Assembly: GCA_013368375.1 (NCBI GenBank)
Contig: JAACJP010000073.1
Span: 1-64,000 of the forward strand
Reading direction: 5' to 3'
DNA: 64,000 nt
From: Tricholomella constricta
Lineage: Eukaryota; Basidiomycota; Agaricomycetes; Agaricales; Lyophyllaceae
Under the pieces are notes generated by a model, which saw only the letters and a program-made list of their open reading frames with translations, searched no databases and was not told where the DNA came from. The stretch's first letter is position 1, and each line of letters opens with the position of its first letter. Position numbers and translations under genes: made by a program. This document shows, piece by piece, positions 40,142-51,610 of the stretch.

Positions 40142-43100
40142 GCTGGAGATCTTCTGCAGGATTTTGAAGGGGCCCAGTCTCCGATGGTCCAGCTTTTTGG
40201 AGGGGTGTTTCGTTTTGATGTTCCGGCAATCGAGCCATACCTCCGTTCCTACGGCCCAATCTGGTGTAGGGTCGCGCTTCTTGTCCGCGAATCGTTTGTA
40301 GGTTTCGTTTGCGATCTCTATTTCTTTGCGGAGCTACCTCCTGGGCTTCTTTCGCCAGTATATCTTTTATAGAGATTGTCAAGCGGGGGTGATAACCCTT
40401 GTTCGCGAAGAAAGGGGAAACTCCCGTGGTCGAATGGGTCGTATTGTTATACGTGAATTCCGCCAGAGGGAGCTGAGTTTGCCAGTTGGTCTGGAGATAG
40501 TTCACGTACATCCGGAGGTATTGTTCCAGTGTCTGATTTACTCGTTCCGTCTGGCCGTCGGTCTGTGGGTGATACGCGGTCAAAAGGTTCGATTTGATGT
40601 CCAGCGCTTTACATAGCGAGCTCCAGAAACGGGAGACGAAGAGGGTGCCTCTGTTGGAGATGATGTCGTCGGGCAGTCCGTGCTTGGAGAATACATGTTC
40701 CAAGAATAGCTGAGCAAGTTCCTTTGCTGTGTCCGTTGTGTGACAGGGTATGAAGATGCCCTGCTTGGTGAGGCGGCATACTACGACCAGTATGGCGTCG
40801 TACCCATCCGATTCCGGTAATTCTACAATGTGGTCCATGGATATGGAGGCCCACGCCCTTCGCCCAATCTGGAGTGGTTTCAATAATCCGTATGGGCTAT
40901 GGCGTGGGACCTTCGCTCTTTTACAGGTATGACAGCTTCGGACGTATCGAGTGACCTCCTTCCGTAATCCGGGCCAGAAATAAGTCCTCATGATGAGTTG
41001 TGTGGTCTTTCTGATCCCTGGATGTCCGCGCAGTTTGTGATCGTGATGTTGCTGCAGGATGTCGAGGCGTAATCTGGAATGGTCCGGTACGTAGATTCTT
41101 CCGTCGCGAAGGAGTAGTTTGTGATCATCGGATAGGGAGAACGCGGAGGTCTCTTCTCCGGGTTTGGGTGCGTGCCTTTCGAAGAAATCGTCTCGGGGTG
41201 CGTTCTGGACGTTGTTTAGTAGGAGCTCCTCGTTCAGTATTAGGACCGCGTTCAATCGTTCGGGGGGTATGATGATGCGGTTGTTGAAAGAGTTGTGATC
41301 CTGCTCGAAACCCTTCTTTGGATACACGTCCGCTCTTCGCGTAAGGGCGTCTGGCTTCGCTCCCAGTCTTCCCGGTCGATAGTTTATCTGGAAGTCGAAG
41401 TTCGCCAGGCATTCCGACCATCGTGCTTGTCTGCGACTGAGTTGTTTGGTCGTGGAGAAGTACTGTAGATTGTTGTGGTCGGAGTACACTTGAGTGCGGT
41501 GGGGGGATCCCTCCAAGTAGGCCCTCTATTGCTTGAATGCTTCCACGATTGCTAGGAGCTCCTTATCGTAGATGTCATAGTTGAGCTCCGCGTCTATCAT
41601 GGTTCTCGCGTAGAAGGCGACAGGACGTAAGTCTTGCGATGTCTCGTCAAATTGGGAGATGATCCCTGCTATGGCGAAGTCGGAAGCATCGCACTCTAGT
41701 ATCACCGGTAGTTGCGGATCGAAGTGTCGTAGAATGGGTGCGGAGGAGAATGCTTTCTTTAGTAGTTCGAAGACTCCTTCGCATTCGGAATCCCATTTCC
41801 AGATTGTGCCCTTTTGCGTGAGTTTGTTTAGCCTCTTCGTTATGCCCGAGTAATTGTCAATGAACCGTCGGTAGAAATTTGCAAAGCCTAGGAATGATTG
41901 GAGTTCCTTGACCTTCATCGGTCTAGGCCACTTTCGGATCGCGTCGACTTTTCCTGGGTCCATTTTTACTCCGCCGGGGGATACGATGACGCCTAGATAT
42001 TCGATCTCCGTGGTGTGAAAGGTGCATTTCTCGGGTTTCGCATGAAGGTTGTGTTTCCGGAGCCTTTCGAGGACCTTCCGAACATGTCCGTGATGTTCCT
42101 CTATGGTCTCCGAGAAAACCAGAATGTCGTCGAGGTAGATCACTACGAGCACGTCATTCTTGTCGTGGAAGATATCGTTCATGAAATGTTGGAACGTCGC
42201 AGGTGAGTTTGTCATGTTGAAGGGCATTACCAGGTATTCGTAAAGTCCATAGCGAGTGCGGAAAGCTGTCTTCCATTCATGTCCCGGAGCTATGCGGACG
42301 TTGTTGTAGCCCACTCGGAGGTCGATCTTCGAGTATACTTTCGCTTTTTGAAGTCGGTCTATGAGGTCTCCGATCAGAGGTAGAGGGTAACGGTTCTTCT
42401 TGGTGATCCTATTTAATCCTCTATAGTCCACGCATAGCCGGAGTGATCCGTCCTTCTTCTTTGCGAACAGTACCGGAGCTCCTGCTGACGAACTCAAAGG
42501 TCGGATGAACCCTTTACCGAGCATCTCGTCGATGTAATCCTTCAATGCTTTCAACTCCAGTTCGGACATGTTGTATATCTTTCCGAAGGGAGGGGTAGTG
42601 TTTTCATCGAGTTCCACTGTGTGATCGTAAGGTCGGTGTGGGGGGATGGTTTTCGCTTCGCCCGCTGAGAATACGTCTTCGAAGTCCCTGTACTCCAGAG
42701 GTACGACTTCCTCAAAGATTTTCTTTTCTGTTTTTGGTTGCTTGGGTTCGTCGTCGGAGGTGTTATTGGCATGGAGGTGTTCTTCCTGTTCGGTGGGGGA
42801 GATGTGTAGTTGGAACGCTGTAGCTCCGTCCCTGATGAGGTTCGCGAATGGCACTGCTCCGATCAGGCGGATGTTTTGTGTTTCGACATCCTCTTCTCCC
42901 TCTCCCGTTTCGTCTTCAACCTCCGTTTCCGGGTTGGTTTCCTCTTCTTCCGTGGTGCCGTCACTGAATTTGACGTCGTTGGTGGTATAGTGTGTGAATG
43001 ATTTTGCCTGATGCGGAGGGTTCTCCGTCGAATAGGCAGAGGTTTATTGGGGGGTTGAGCTCCTCAAGGTGGAGCCCACGTGATGTCGCCATGACGGAGT

Positions 43101-43260
43101 CCATGAAGTTGTCGGTAGCTCTGCTGTCGATGAGCGTGTTTTCGGGGTCTTCTCCTCCTCCGTTTGGCGTGAGGTGTATTAGAAATGCCAGTGACGAATG
43201 GGAGGAGAGAGTTACTGTGCGGGTGTCCGTTGTCGATAATGCCATTGCACGTAGTTTAGT
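40142..43260 (-). pseudogene. Element A pol (right of B), multiply broken
   Basis: 40142-41516 carries integrase and RNase H; 41526-42854 carries RT (YLDD, with the normal KKKDGSLR); 42961-43245 carries the first retropepsin. Damage relative to C: a 29-bp deletion near 40335, TGG to TAG at about 41523, loss of about 960 bp that removes the rest of protease 1 and all of protease 2, a 4-bp insertion near 43005, and the protease motif DSG changed to DSR. The copy cannot produce Pol. Confidence 0.93.
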
Positions 43261-43289
43261 GTCAAGGTCCGGTTTTAGATCTTCGCGAT

Positions 43290-46171
43290 TCAGAGCCCGG
43301 GCAAGTCCTGAATCGCCCCCGCGTTTCCTTCTTCTGTCTTGTGATGGAATTCGAAGATATCGTCGCCCATGAGATAGGTGGCTCTGCCCATGGTGTTTGC
43401 TGTTGGGCAGTCGCGCATCCAGTGTTCCAGATCACCGCATAGGATGCAGGCCTTGTCTCGAATTCGTTGTTGCTTTACGTCTTCGTCGATCTTCACCCAG
43501 GGGCGTGTTGACTTCTTGAACCCGAAGTTGTTGGCTTGTAGGGCCTCTTCGTCATCCCATGCAATTTCTTGGTCTTGCGCCTTACCTTCCTTACCTGAGT
43601 CCGGGTCCTGATCATGACTTTCGGCGTTCAAGCATGCGTTCCTGTTCCCTTGAGCCGTTTGCGGCATCGTGCGGCTTGCGGGTCCGGCCGAAGGTCCCAT
43701 CGGAGGTCGTGCGGAGGTGTTGGAGGTGTTCGCATTATTCGCCCAGAGGGGTTTGTAGGACTCTGGATTTTCTATGCGATGTTCCCAGTACCTCCGGTCG
43801 ATTTGGGTGACCAGATCTCGGTAACCTTCGTAGGTTTTGGGGCTTGGTGTGATGGCCAGGACGTTAAGGATTCGCTGGGGGAGCGCTTTCCGGAGTGTGA
43901 ACTGTAGTGCTACCCAGTTCCAGCCTGTTTCGTACGCTTCTTGTTCGAACTTGACGATGAATGCTGTGAACTTTTCCCATTCCTTCATTTTCAGTCGCGA
44001 AATGTTGTTCTCGGCTTCCACTCTCGAGTTCGGTATTCCAAAGCGTGATCCTAATTCGTGTACGAATCCTTCCCAATTCGTGAACATTGGGTGTTGGGGG
44101 TTGTACGTGAGTTGTAGCCGAAAGTAGTCCATAGCTCCGTCCTTTAATTAGGAGCTCGCGAATGACACCTTCAGGTGATCCTGTTCATAGGTGATCGCCT
44201 TGGCTTGAAACGTTACTAGGCATTCCGTGACGAAGGTCTTCCATCTCCTCGGTTCTTTTCCAGTGAAGGGGCCCGGTTTCCTGATGTCGATTTTCGATTC
44301 CAGGTTTAGGAGGTGTCGGTACTGTTCCGGGGTCAGGTTTTGGTTTGGGCCTAAGAGCTGTTGCGGTGGAGGTGGGGGTCGTTGAGGGTTTGCGAATTGG
44401 CCTCCTCCCGGATTTCTGGGTGGGCCTCCTCCTCCTCCTCCTCCGTGGCCTCCTCCTCCCCCTCCGGGACCTCCGTGGCCTCCCGGGCCTCCTGGTCCTT
44501 GTGGTGGTCCGTATCCTCCGTGACCTCCCCCTCCTCCAGGACCTCCTGTTCCTCCGGGGCTGTTTCCCCAATAACCTCCTCCTCCCCCTCCTGGTCCTCC
44601 GGGGCCGTTTCCCCATTGAGTTCCTCTCGGGGTAGGTGGTCCCGAAGATCCCGGAGGTGGTTGGGGCTGTGGAGGTGGTCCGTTGTACTGGGGGTTCGGT
44701 CGTCCGCCGGGTATGGGTGGGGCTGGTCCGAGGTTGTAGCCAGTTCTGTATTGTTCGAACTGGGGGAATTGTTGTTGGGTCCCTTGCCTTCCGTCGAGGA
44801 TGTTTACGTTTTGACCGGGGCCGGGGTCCGCTCCGATTCCACGTCGTTCTCTTGGAGAGATTGGGCGTGGGCCTTGCGGTGACCTCCTGCTCTGATTCGC
44901 CAGATGAGGTGGTGTTTGGCGCCAGTCTTCTCGTGCCCTAGGGGGTGCTCCCTCTCTTTCTTCCGAGTTTTCTTCGCGTAATTCGTAGCTGTGGGCGTAC
45001 GACAGTGGCGTTGGGATTCCCCGTTCCGACGGAGGTAGGGGAATGTTCTCAGGTTCCCTCGGAGGTACTCCTTCTTGGTTTGCGAAGGTCCTCTGTGGGC
45101 CCTGAAAACCCGAATTTGGCCTGGAAAATGGTCCTTCGACAGAGGGGTTCTCTTCGGGGATTCTTTGTAAGTTGTGGGCTCCCCAGAACCAGAACGTCGG
45201 AGCTCTTCGAGCGTCTGTCCCTGGTGTGACGGTGGGTTCGAACCCTTCTTGGCTGGGGGGTGCGTTCCCTTGGTTCATCCTCCTGAGTAGAGCCGAAGCT
45301 GTCTGCGTATTGACAGTGCTTGTCGCTCGTGGAGGCTCTTCGAATCTAGTTTCGATTCTGGAGGGAACGGGCTCCTGAATTGGCATGTGGAAGGAACGTC
45401 CCGCGCTTTGGGGGTCGGAGAATCTTCTTCCCTCGTTGGATGTCTGGATTTCTCCAGCCAGGGCGCGTAACCTTCTTTCGTTTCCCCCCATTTGTAGCAA
45501 CACCGTCAGTTGTGGGGGTAATCAATGGGCTTCGTGCAGTTGCATGGTCGACAACACGAGGTTGGCCCATTGTTCCGGTGTTCGGGGTTGATGATCCATC
45601 CCCATGGTTTCGACTAGGAGCTCGTGTGCTTGTCGTGAAAACTCTTCTCGCGTCATGCGGAGCACGTAGAGTATCCTTTCGTGGTCTGAACCGTGTAGAA
45701 AGGGGTTTTGTTGATGAGCGAACTGTCCCTGTCCCTCCTCTCGAGCCCTGTCCCTCCTCTGGAACATCTCCGGGTGCCTCAACCTTTCGTAGTACGACCC
45801 GGGAGTCTGGTTACTTGAAGGCGGAGGTCCGGAGGTCGTTGCGGATGGTGGTAAGGGGGGATAGTTGGGGGTGGCGAGTTGGTAGGATGGGTTGAATACG
45901 TTCGAGGGGGTCCGGGGTAGGGGTCGTCGAGGGTCCTGACTGGCTGAGGAAAAGTCCCCCTCATGTTGGCCTGGTTGGAAAATGTTGTGTTCCAGCCTGG
46001 ACCTGTTGGTTCCGAAGGTCCCTTGCATCATGTGTCCTGTTGAGGCAGGGGAGGTTTCGAAAGGTGGTGGTGAAGGTCTTCTTTGTGTGAAAGAGGGACC
46101 TTCGAAGTTTTGATAGCGGACTGTGGTGTTGGGCTCCACTATCGTCGAGGACTTGTCCGGTGGGTGGGGAG
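43290..46171 (-). pseudogene. Element A gag, broken
   Basis: Homologous to the Gag of C throughout. The initiator ATG is AAG. A TGA at 45522-45524 replaces the CGA of C, and a TAA near 44145 replaces a TAC. The slippery site is A GGA AAC instead of G GGA AAC, which would abolish slippage while leaving Gag unchanged. Capsid domain and CCHC knuckle remain recognisable. Confidence 0.92.
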
Positions 46172-46182
46172 ACCTCGATATT
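46172..46182 (-). other. Self-priming site of A
   Basis: Minus-strand AATATCGAGGT next to the 5' LTR. It is complementary to the LTR block ACCTCGATATT as read in the 3' LTR. The 5' LTR copy has a G-to-A change in this block (ATATCAAGG on the plus strand). Confidence 0.65.
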
Positions 46183-46183
46183 A

Positions 46184-46544
46184 TGTTAGGACCTGTGTAG
46201 CACGCCGGTTACAGAGTTATTCTGGAACCACCGAAGCGGACAGGCCTGACGTTCGTCAAGGAAGACGGCCTTCGAAGGGATGTTCAGAGGTCGTGAGCGT
46301 TGACGAGAGCGTTCACCGGGGCTTGTTTCGAACGAATAAAGCACAAGTGATACGATTTGTAGAGCCGAGTAAACTGAGAGAGTAAAAGAGAACAAGAAAC
46401 GAGAACGGGAACTAGTCGTAACAATTGAGTAATATCAAGGTGAAGAGTCCGAAAAGAAAGTGGTGCCATATATATACAGTAGACGTGCGTGGGAAAGCGT
46501 AGTGGGTGTGAGTTTAGGGGGGGTCGTTAGGGCCAGTCGTGACA
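46184..46544 (-). repeat. LTR of A (5' LTR)
   Basis: 361 bp, the partner of 26771-27131, with six transitions between them. Confidence 0.95.
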
Positions 46545-47064
46545 CTAAGCAGCCAAAACCGCTGCCAAACAATGCCAAACAATGCTGCCCTCTCGCATTC
46601 CAATGGCTAGAGTGCCGCATAGAGACACTCCAACGGACTGATAGACCACGAAAAACCTTGAGCTGAGGCTGTTTTATGGAATTTTCGACCTTCGTGAGCA
46701 GTCTTTTCTTTGCTGGCTTTATCACATCATCATGAGTCAAGTTATCCTCAGAATCTTCCCACTCCCTCTTTTCCTTCCCTTTCTTCAGTGCCTTCACTGC
46801 TTTTCTCATCTCGGAAGACACATTTGGGCAAGGGTTATGGCCACCCTTTCCCAGTATGTGTGCCATCATCGAGTCTTTGATGCTGAGCACACCACCAACA
46901 TTTGCTTTGCACACTGAAAACTGTGTCAAAATAATGCTCATGACATCAGGTATGTGGTACATGCCTTCAATAACCCAGGACTCTGACACTAGTTTTGGAT
47001 TCCTGTTCTCATCAAGTTCCAAGATATTGTCATCTGGACGGTGGGCCCCAATACATCCATCCAC
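46545..47064 (-). pseudogene. BED/hAT-type transposase-like fragment
   Basis: The minus-strand ORF from 47064 runs into element A. Its middle (MMAHILGKGGHNPCPNVSSE) resembles the second half of a BED zinc finger of hAT transposases and related fungal proteins (helix, H, then C-P). It is followed by a charged linker and a KVFRGL motif, which I recall from such proteins just before the DUF659-like domain. After that the frame loses sense. The upstream cysteines are not visible; an intron donor (GTAAGA) lies near 47100. The coding sequence is cut by A. The assignment rests on motif memory. Confidence 0.4.
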
Positions 47065-47115
47065 AGCAAGGTGCCGAGCATGCGATGTAGTCTATTTCTT
47101 ACCATGTATAAAGTA

Positions 47116-47701
47116 CAGTCAAAGCTGTCCTAACCCATAGCCCTTGGTGGAAGCCAAAAAGTATGGGTTATGACAGATTATGGGGTAGTACAGATGTTGT
47201 TGTAGGGTCGTCAATAAGGCCTTACAAGAACATGACCACCATTAACCTCTCAACTGTCCTCGGGCAGCCTATAATATCATCCTTACATGCCTTTATTTGC
47301 TGCTTGATAAATGCTAGGCCTGCCATGAGCATATCAAGAGGTTTTATCGACATTGTAGGTTGTCGGGAATTGCCGAGGGTCAGTCTCGGGATCCGAGGCC
47401 GTCCATATTTGGACAAACTGGTCACCTTTTCAATCCTGCAGAACGGCTGCAGGTAATACATCATTCCCTCCATCCATCTGCAGAAGGTCAGGCATTTTTC
47501 AAATCGTGGTGTACCACATTGTGGGTGATGAAAGCGAAATTTTGATGGAATTATGGGTTACAAACCCCCGGAAATCCTATAGGTTATGGGGTATGGGAAA
47601 GTGCCTCAATTTCCCTGCAAACCAAGTCGGTGGAGGCAAAAAACTATGGGTTACAGCAAATTATGGGTTAATACAGCTATGGGTTAGGACAGCTTTGACT
47701 G
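47116..47701. mobile_element. MITE of Tc1/mariner type
   Basis: Perfect 25-bp terminal inverted repeats (47116-47140 starting CAGTCAAAGCTGTCC; 47677-47701) flanked by TA (47114-47115 and 47702-47703). The 586-bp interior has no transposase; TATGGGTTA is repeated near both ends. The TA duplication and CAGT ends point to the Tc1/mariner/pogo superfamily, mobilised in trans. Confidence 0.85.
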
Positions 47702-47703
47702 TA

Positions 47704-48396
47704 AAGCCAGATTGGACTCTTTGAAGGGGGCATCACAAAGGTTTGGAGGAGATTGCGAGCGTGAAGAATACCATTTTTGACAATTTACCAATGTTCATGT
47801 ACATATGTGGCTGGCAGCTGTCCACTGCAGCAATTCATTGTTAAGGCTTAAGTAACCCTTAAGAACATACCTCAATGGATTGTAACCCTTAGCCTTAATA
47901 TGTTATTAACCTTTAAACATTTTTAACCATTCAGCCTTAGGTACAACGGTCTGTTAAACTTTATTCCAATTCCTATTTGTAGTACTCATATGCACTGATT
48001 CCTTTCTCAACAGCTTATAGGCCTCACCAAAGCCAATGATAATACTGTAAATCTCTTAGCTGGTAGCAAAGGCATTAGCTTTCCAAGCTTGATGTCACTA
48101 AATCTAACTGAACAATGTACCAGGAAAGGATTTCTAATATCATGAAGTCCGAAGAGCTTTGATGTCACTTCATTGATATACTTGTGGAAAGTTAGACAAA
48201 CCCCCAGAAAATGACTCAAACTGGGTTTTACTACTCCAGCATATGAAAAATGGCCTTGTTGCAATACGGTACAAGATACAAATATTTGACATTGTTGAAA
48301 AAATAAAACAAACAACAAAAAACAAAACAGAACATAAAAAATATCAAGCACTGTTTGATGATAAATTTGGCTTCAACTTTCAGCAAAGTTGAATAT
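47704..48396. other. AT-rich host spacer with a weak ORF
   Basis: Mostly non-coding AT-rich DNA downstream of the WD40 gene. A 114-codon minus ORF (48351-48007) has a T-rich hydrophobic start and a mixed rest (SLSHFLGVCLTFHKYINEV). I recognise no family, and it may be chance or a relic. Confidence 0.4.
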
Positions 48397-51222
48397 TTAA
48401 GGCCTAACAAATGTCATAGACCCTAAGTTTCCATAAATTATTGCAGTTCCATCTGGTCCAGTTATCACCTTTCCTCGTAGATGAGATGGTATCCAAAGAA
48501 CTCTGCTGCCTTGTTGAGTAAATAAAAAATGAGATGAATCAATAAAATGCATGTATTGCATATAAGGGTAGAGTTTCTTTCTAGATAGTGGAGAAGAAGC
48601 AGAATGAGCTTGGATGTCCCAGAAGCACATAGTACCATCTTCCAAATAAGAGGCAAGCATAGCGCCATCTGGAGAAAATGACAAAGAGGTCACTGAGTTA
48701 GCATGGCCTTGTGCAAAGCCAATAAGAGCTCCTTTCTGAACATCCCAGAGGCATACTCTTCCATTCCAGGATCCAGAGGCAAGTTTAGTGCCATCTGGAG
48801 AAAATACCATAGATGTCACTGAGCCAGCATGGCCCTTTAATGCAGAGCCAATAAGGGCTTCCTTCTGAACATTCCAGAGGCATACTGTTCCATTCCAAGA
48901 TCCAGAGGCAAGTATAATGCCATCTGGAGAAAATATCACAGATCTCACTGAGTCAGCATGACCTTTTTGTACAGGGCCAATAAGGGCTCCTTTATGAACA
49001 TCCCAGAGGCATACTGTTCCATTCCAAGATCCAGAAGCAAGCATAGTGCCATCTGGAGAAAATATCACAGATCTCACTGAGTCAGTATGACCCTTTAGTG
49101 CAGAGCCAATAAGGGCTCTCTTCTGAACATCCCAGAGACATATTGTTTTGTCATCAGAAGCAGAGGCAAGCTTAGTGCCATCTGGAGAAAATACCACAGA
49201 TGGCACTAGGTCGGCATGACCTTGGAGTGCAGAGCCAATAAGGGCTCCTTTCTGGACATCCCAAAGGCATACTGTTCCATCCCAAGATGCAGAGGCAAGC
49301 ATAGTGCCATGTGGAGAAAATATCACAGATGTCACTGTGTCAGTATGACTCTCTAGTGCAGAGCCAATGAAGGCTTCTTTCTGAACATCCCAGAGGCATA
49401 CTGTTCCTTCCGAAGATGCAGAGGCAAGCATAGTGCCATCTGGAGAAAATACCACAGATATTACTGCTTCTGTATGACCCTTCAGTGCAGAGCCAACAAG
49501 AGCTCCTTCCTTAACATTCCAGAGGCATATTGTTTTGTCTGCAGATCCAGAAGCAAGCATAGTGCCATCTGGGGAAAATACTACAGATTTCACATGAGAA
49601 TTATGACCCTTTAATGCAGAGCCAATAAGAGCTCCTGTCCAAATATCCCAAAGGCATACTGTTTCATCCCAGGATCCAGAGGCAAGCATAGTGCCATCTG
49701 GAGAAAATACTATAGATGACACTGCCTGATCATGACCTTTTAATGCAGAGCCAATAAGGCCTCCTGTCTGAACATCCCAAAGGCATACTGTTTTGTCCCA
49801 AGACGCAGAGGCAAGCATAGTGTCATCTGGAGAAAATACTACAGATGTCACTATGTTAGTATGACTCTCCAGTGCAGAGCCAATGAAGGGTTCTTTCTGA
49901 ACATTCCAGAGGTATACTGTTTTGCCCCAAGATACAGAAGCAAGCATAGTGCCACTAAAGGAAAATACCACAGATGTCACTTCTTCAGTATGACCCTTTA
50001 GTGCAGAGCCAATAAGGGCTCCTTTCTGAACATCCCAGAGGCATACTGTGTTGTCTGAAGATCCAGAGGCAAGCATAGTGCCATCTGGAGAAAACACCAC
50101 AGATGTCACGTCTTCAGTATGACCTTTTAGTGAAGAGCCAATAAGGGCTCCTTTTTGAACATCCCAGAGACATATTGTTTTGTCATCAGAAGCAGAGGCA
50201 AGCTTAGTGCCATCTGGAGAAAATGCCACAGATGACACTAGGTCGGCATGACCTTGGAGTGCAGAGCCAATAAGGGCTCCTTTCTGAACATCCCAGAGGC
50301 ATATTGTTTTGTCATCAGAAGCAGTGGCAAGCATAGTGCTATCTGGAGAAAATACCACAGATGACACTGTGTTGGTATGGCATTCAAGTACCCTTGATGC
50401 CCTTGTCCATGCTGAATAGGTACACATTACTTTTTTGTACTTCACTTGATGAAACCACTGTTTTCCCAAGGCACTGGAGACGGGACACAGGGCTAGCCCT
50501 GTATGATATACTTGAAGTGCACCCAAATTGATTGCAATTCTAGTATTTTGCATCAGTGCAATACAGTCATTTAATTGTTCTATAAGACTATTTTGACCAT
50601 TGCACTCCTAGTAGACCAGGATTTAAGTTTTTCTTATCGCAATACAGGAGTTTATTCTTTACCTTTAAAAATGTCCAAATATTATTCACAGCCTCCTCTG
50701 CCTCATAGACTTTTCCAAGCCAGCTCATAACCTCAATCCATACAGCACTTTATTTGCTAAAAAAATTGACAAGTGTTCTTCTATAATTGAGGTGTATCTC
50801 ATATCACTCTCTAGAATATGAACTGCAAAGTACTGGCATGCATATTGCAGAGATTCAGAAATGTGTTTTTCAATTCTGGCTGCTATATCAGGTACTTCTG
50901 AATTTAAAAAAGTAGTGTTTTCAATTTGACAAATGTTGTAAGTCAAATGCTCTTTCATTAGCTCAAAACATTGAATAGCAAGAATGGAGTTGTGTAATGG
51001 CAGCTTGATTTCAAACCGATCATTGGCACTTTTTGTCAAAAAGTCGAAGACTGATTTGTGGAGAAGTTGTATTGTTCCATCTTGTTCTTTCAGAACTGGT
51101 AACATTTTAGATGTTATGTACCTTACTGAAGATAAATCAACTTCTTGGCCATCTATAAGAGTCTTCCTCTCTGTTTTTGACTTTCTCTTTGCCTTTGAAA
51201 GACCCAAAAGTATATCCATAAC
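48397..51222 (-). pseudogene. NACHT-WD40 (NLR-like) gene, C-terminal half, disrupted by element C
   Basis: The exon left of C (51222-50663) encodes the post-NACHT helical region typical of mushroom NACHT-WD proteins (LLHKSVFDFLTKS; EVPDIAARIEKHISESLQYAC; then SWLGKVYEAEEAV). A 55-nt intron (50662-50608) follows, then an exon with 14 WD40 repeats of 43 residues (VFSPDGTMLASGSxDxTVCLWDVQKGALIGSALKGH type) and a C-terminal tail. One base is missing near 50735 relative to the expected frame (VLYG...WIEVMSW). Element C separates these exons from the N-terminal and NACHT part, which would lie beyond the window. Such STAND proteins act as cytosolic sensors, some in allorecognition; that role is family knowledge, not shown here. 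Confidence 0.85.
48600..50400 (-). repeat. 129-bp coding repeats (14 WD40 units)
   Basis: Near-identical units of 129 bp within the WD40 exon. Variation is concentrated at a few codons (SASDDK, SGSSDN, SVSWGK, SGSWNG and others), the surface positions that vary in concertedly evolving NWD genes. Confidence 0.85.
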
Positions 51223-51581
51223 TGTCACGACCGTCCCTAATCGACCACCCCTAAAACTCCCACCTTCTACGCTTTCCCACGCACGTCCGCGGTACATATA
51301 TGACACCACTTTCTTCTTTGACACCTTACCTCGATATTGCTTATTGTTACAACTAGTCTCTGTTCTCGGTTTCTTTTCCACTCTCAATCTATTCTGTTTC
51401 TTTCACTCGTATCTCTTGAGCTTCACACGTTCTCGTAAACGCTCTCGTGAACGCCTTCGTCGACGCTCACGACCTCCGGATATCCTATTCGAAGGCCGTC
51501 TTCCTCAACGAACGTCAGGCCTGTCCGCTTCGGTGGTTCCAGAACACTTCTGTAACCGGCGTGCTACACAGAGTCCTAACA
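51223..51581 (+). repeat. LTR of C (5' LTR)
   Basis: 359 bp, TGTCACGACC...GTCCTAACA. It matches the B LTRs except for one G-to-A change at a CpG (GTTACAACTAG against GTTACGACTAG). Confidence 0.95.
51297..51338 (+). promoter_or_regulatory. C LTR core promoter and primer segment
   Basis: TATA-like TATAT at 51297 lies 31 bp upstream of ACCTCGATATT (51328-51338), the segment complementary to the primer binding site. This spacing predicts transcript initiation at the segment, as in Tf1. Confidence 0.6.
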
Positions 51582-51582
51582 T

Positions 51583-51593
51583 AATATCGAGGT
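51583..51593 (+). other. Self-priming primer binding site of C
   Basis: AATATCGAGGT, one base after the 5' LTR, an exact 11-nt reverse complement of 51328-51338. No tRNA-type TGG is present at the LTR border. Confidence 0.75.
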
Positions 51594-51610
51594 CCTCCCA
51601 CCCACCGGAC

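Larger units (their letters stand above)
26771..46544 (-). mobile_element. Element A: A/B/C-family Gypsy element with antisense gene, interrupted by B
   Basis: LTRs of 361 bp at 26771-27131 and 46184-46544; target duplication CTAAG (26766-26770 and 46545-46549). Without B and its duplication the element is about 9.5 kb. Sense order: 5' LTR, self-priming site, gag, pol, convergent antisense gene, polypurine tract, 3' LTR. The LTRs differ at six sites by my reading, all transitions and five at CpG. Gag and pol carry stops and deletions, and the gag ATG is AAG. A is a dead, older relative of B and C. Confidence 0.95.

Noticed and set aside
47704..48396. Gene at 48007-48351
   Set aside because: Only 114 codons, T-rich start, no recognised family or splice sites; kept only as a note in the spacer entry.
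50984..51610. Upstream extension of the C gag ORF through the 5' LTR
   Set aside because: The extension crosses the LTR and host DNA. The transcript is predicted to start at about 51328, and the ATG at 51611 is conserved with B; the LTR is open by chance.
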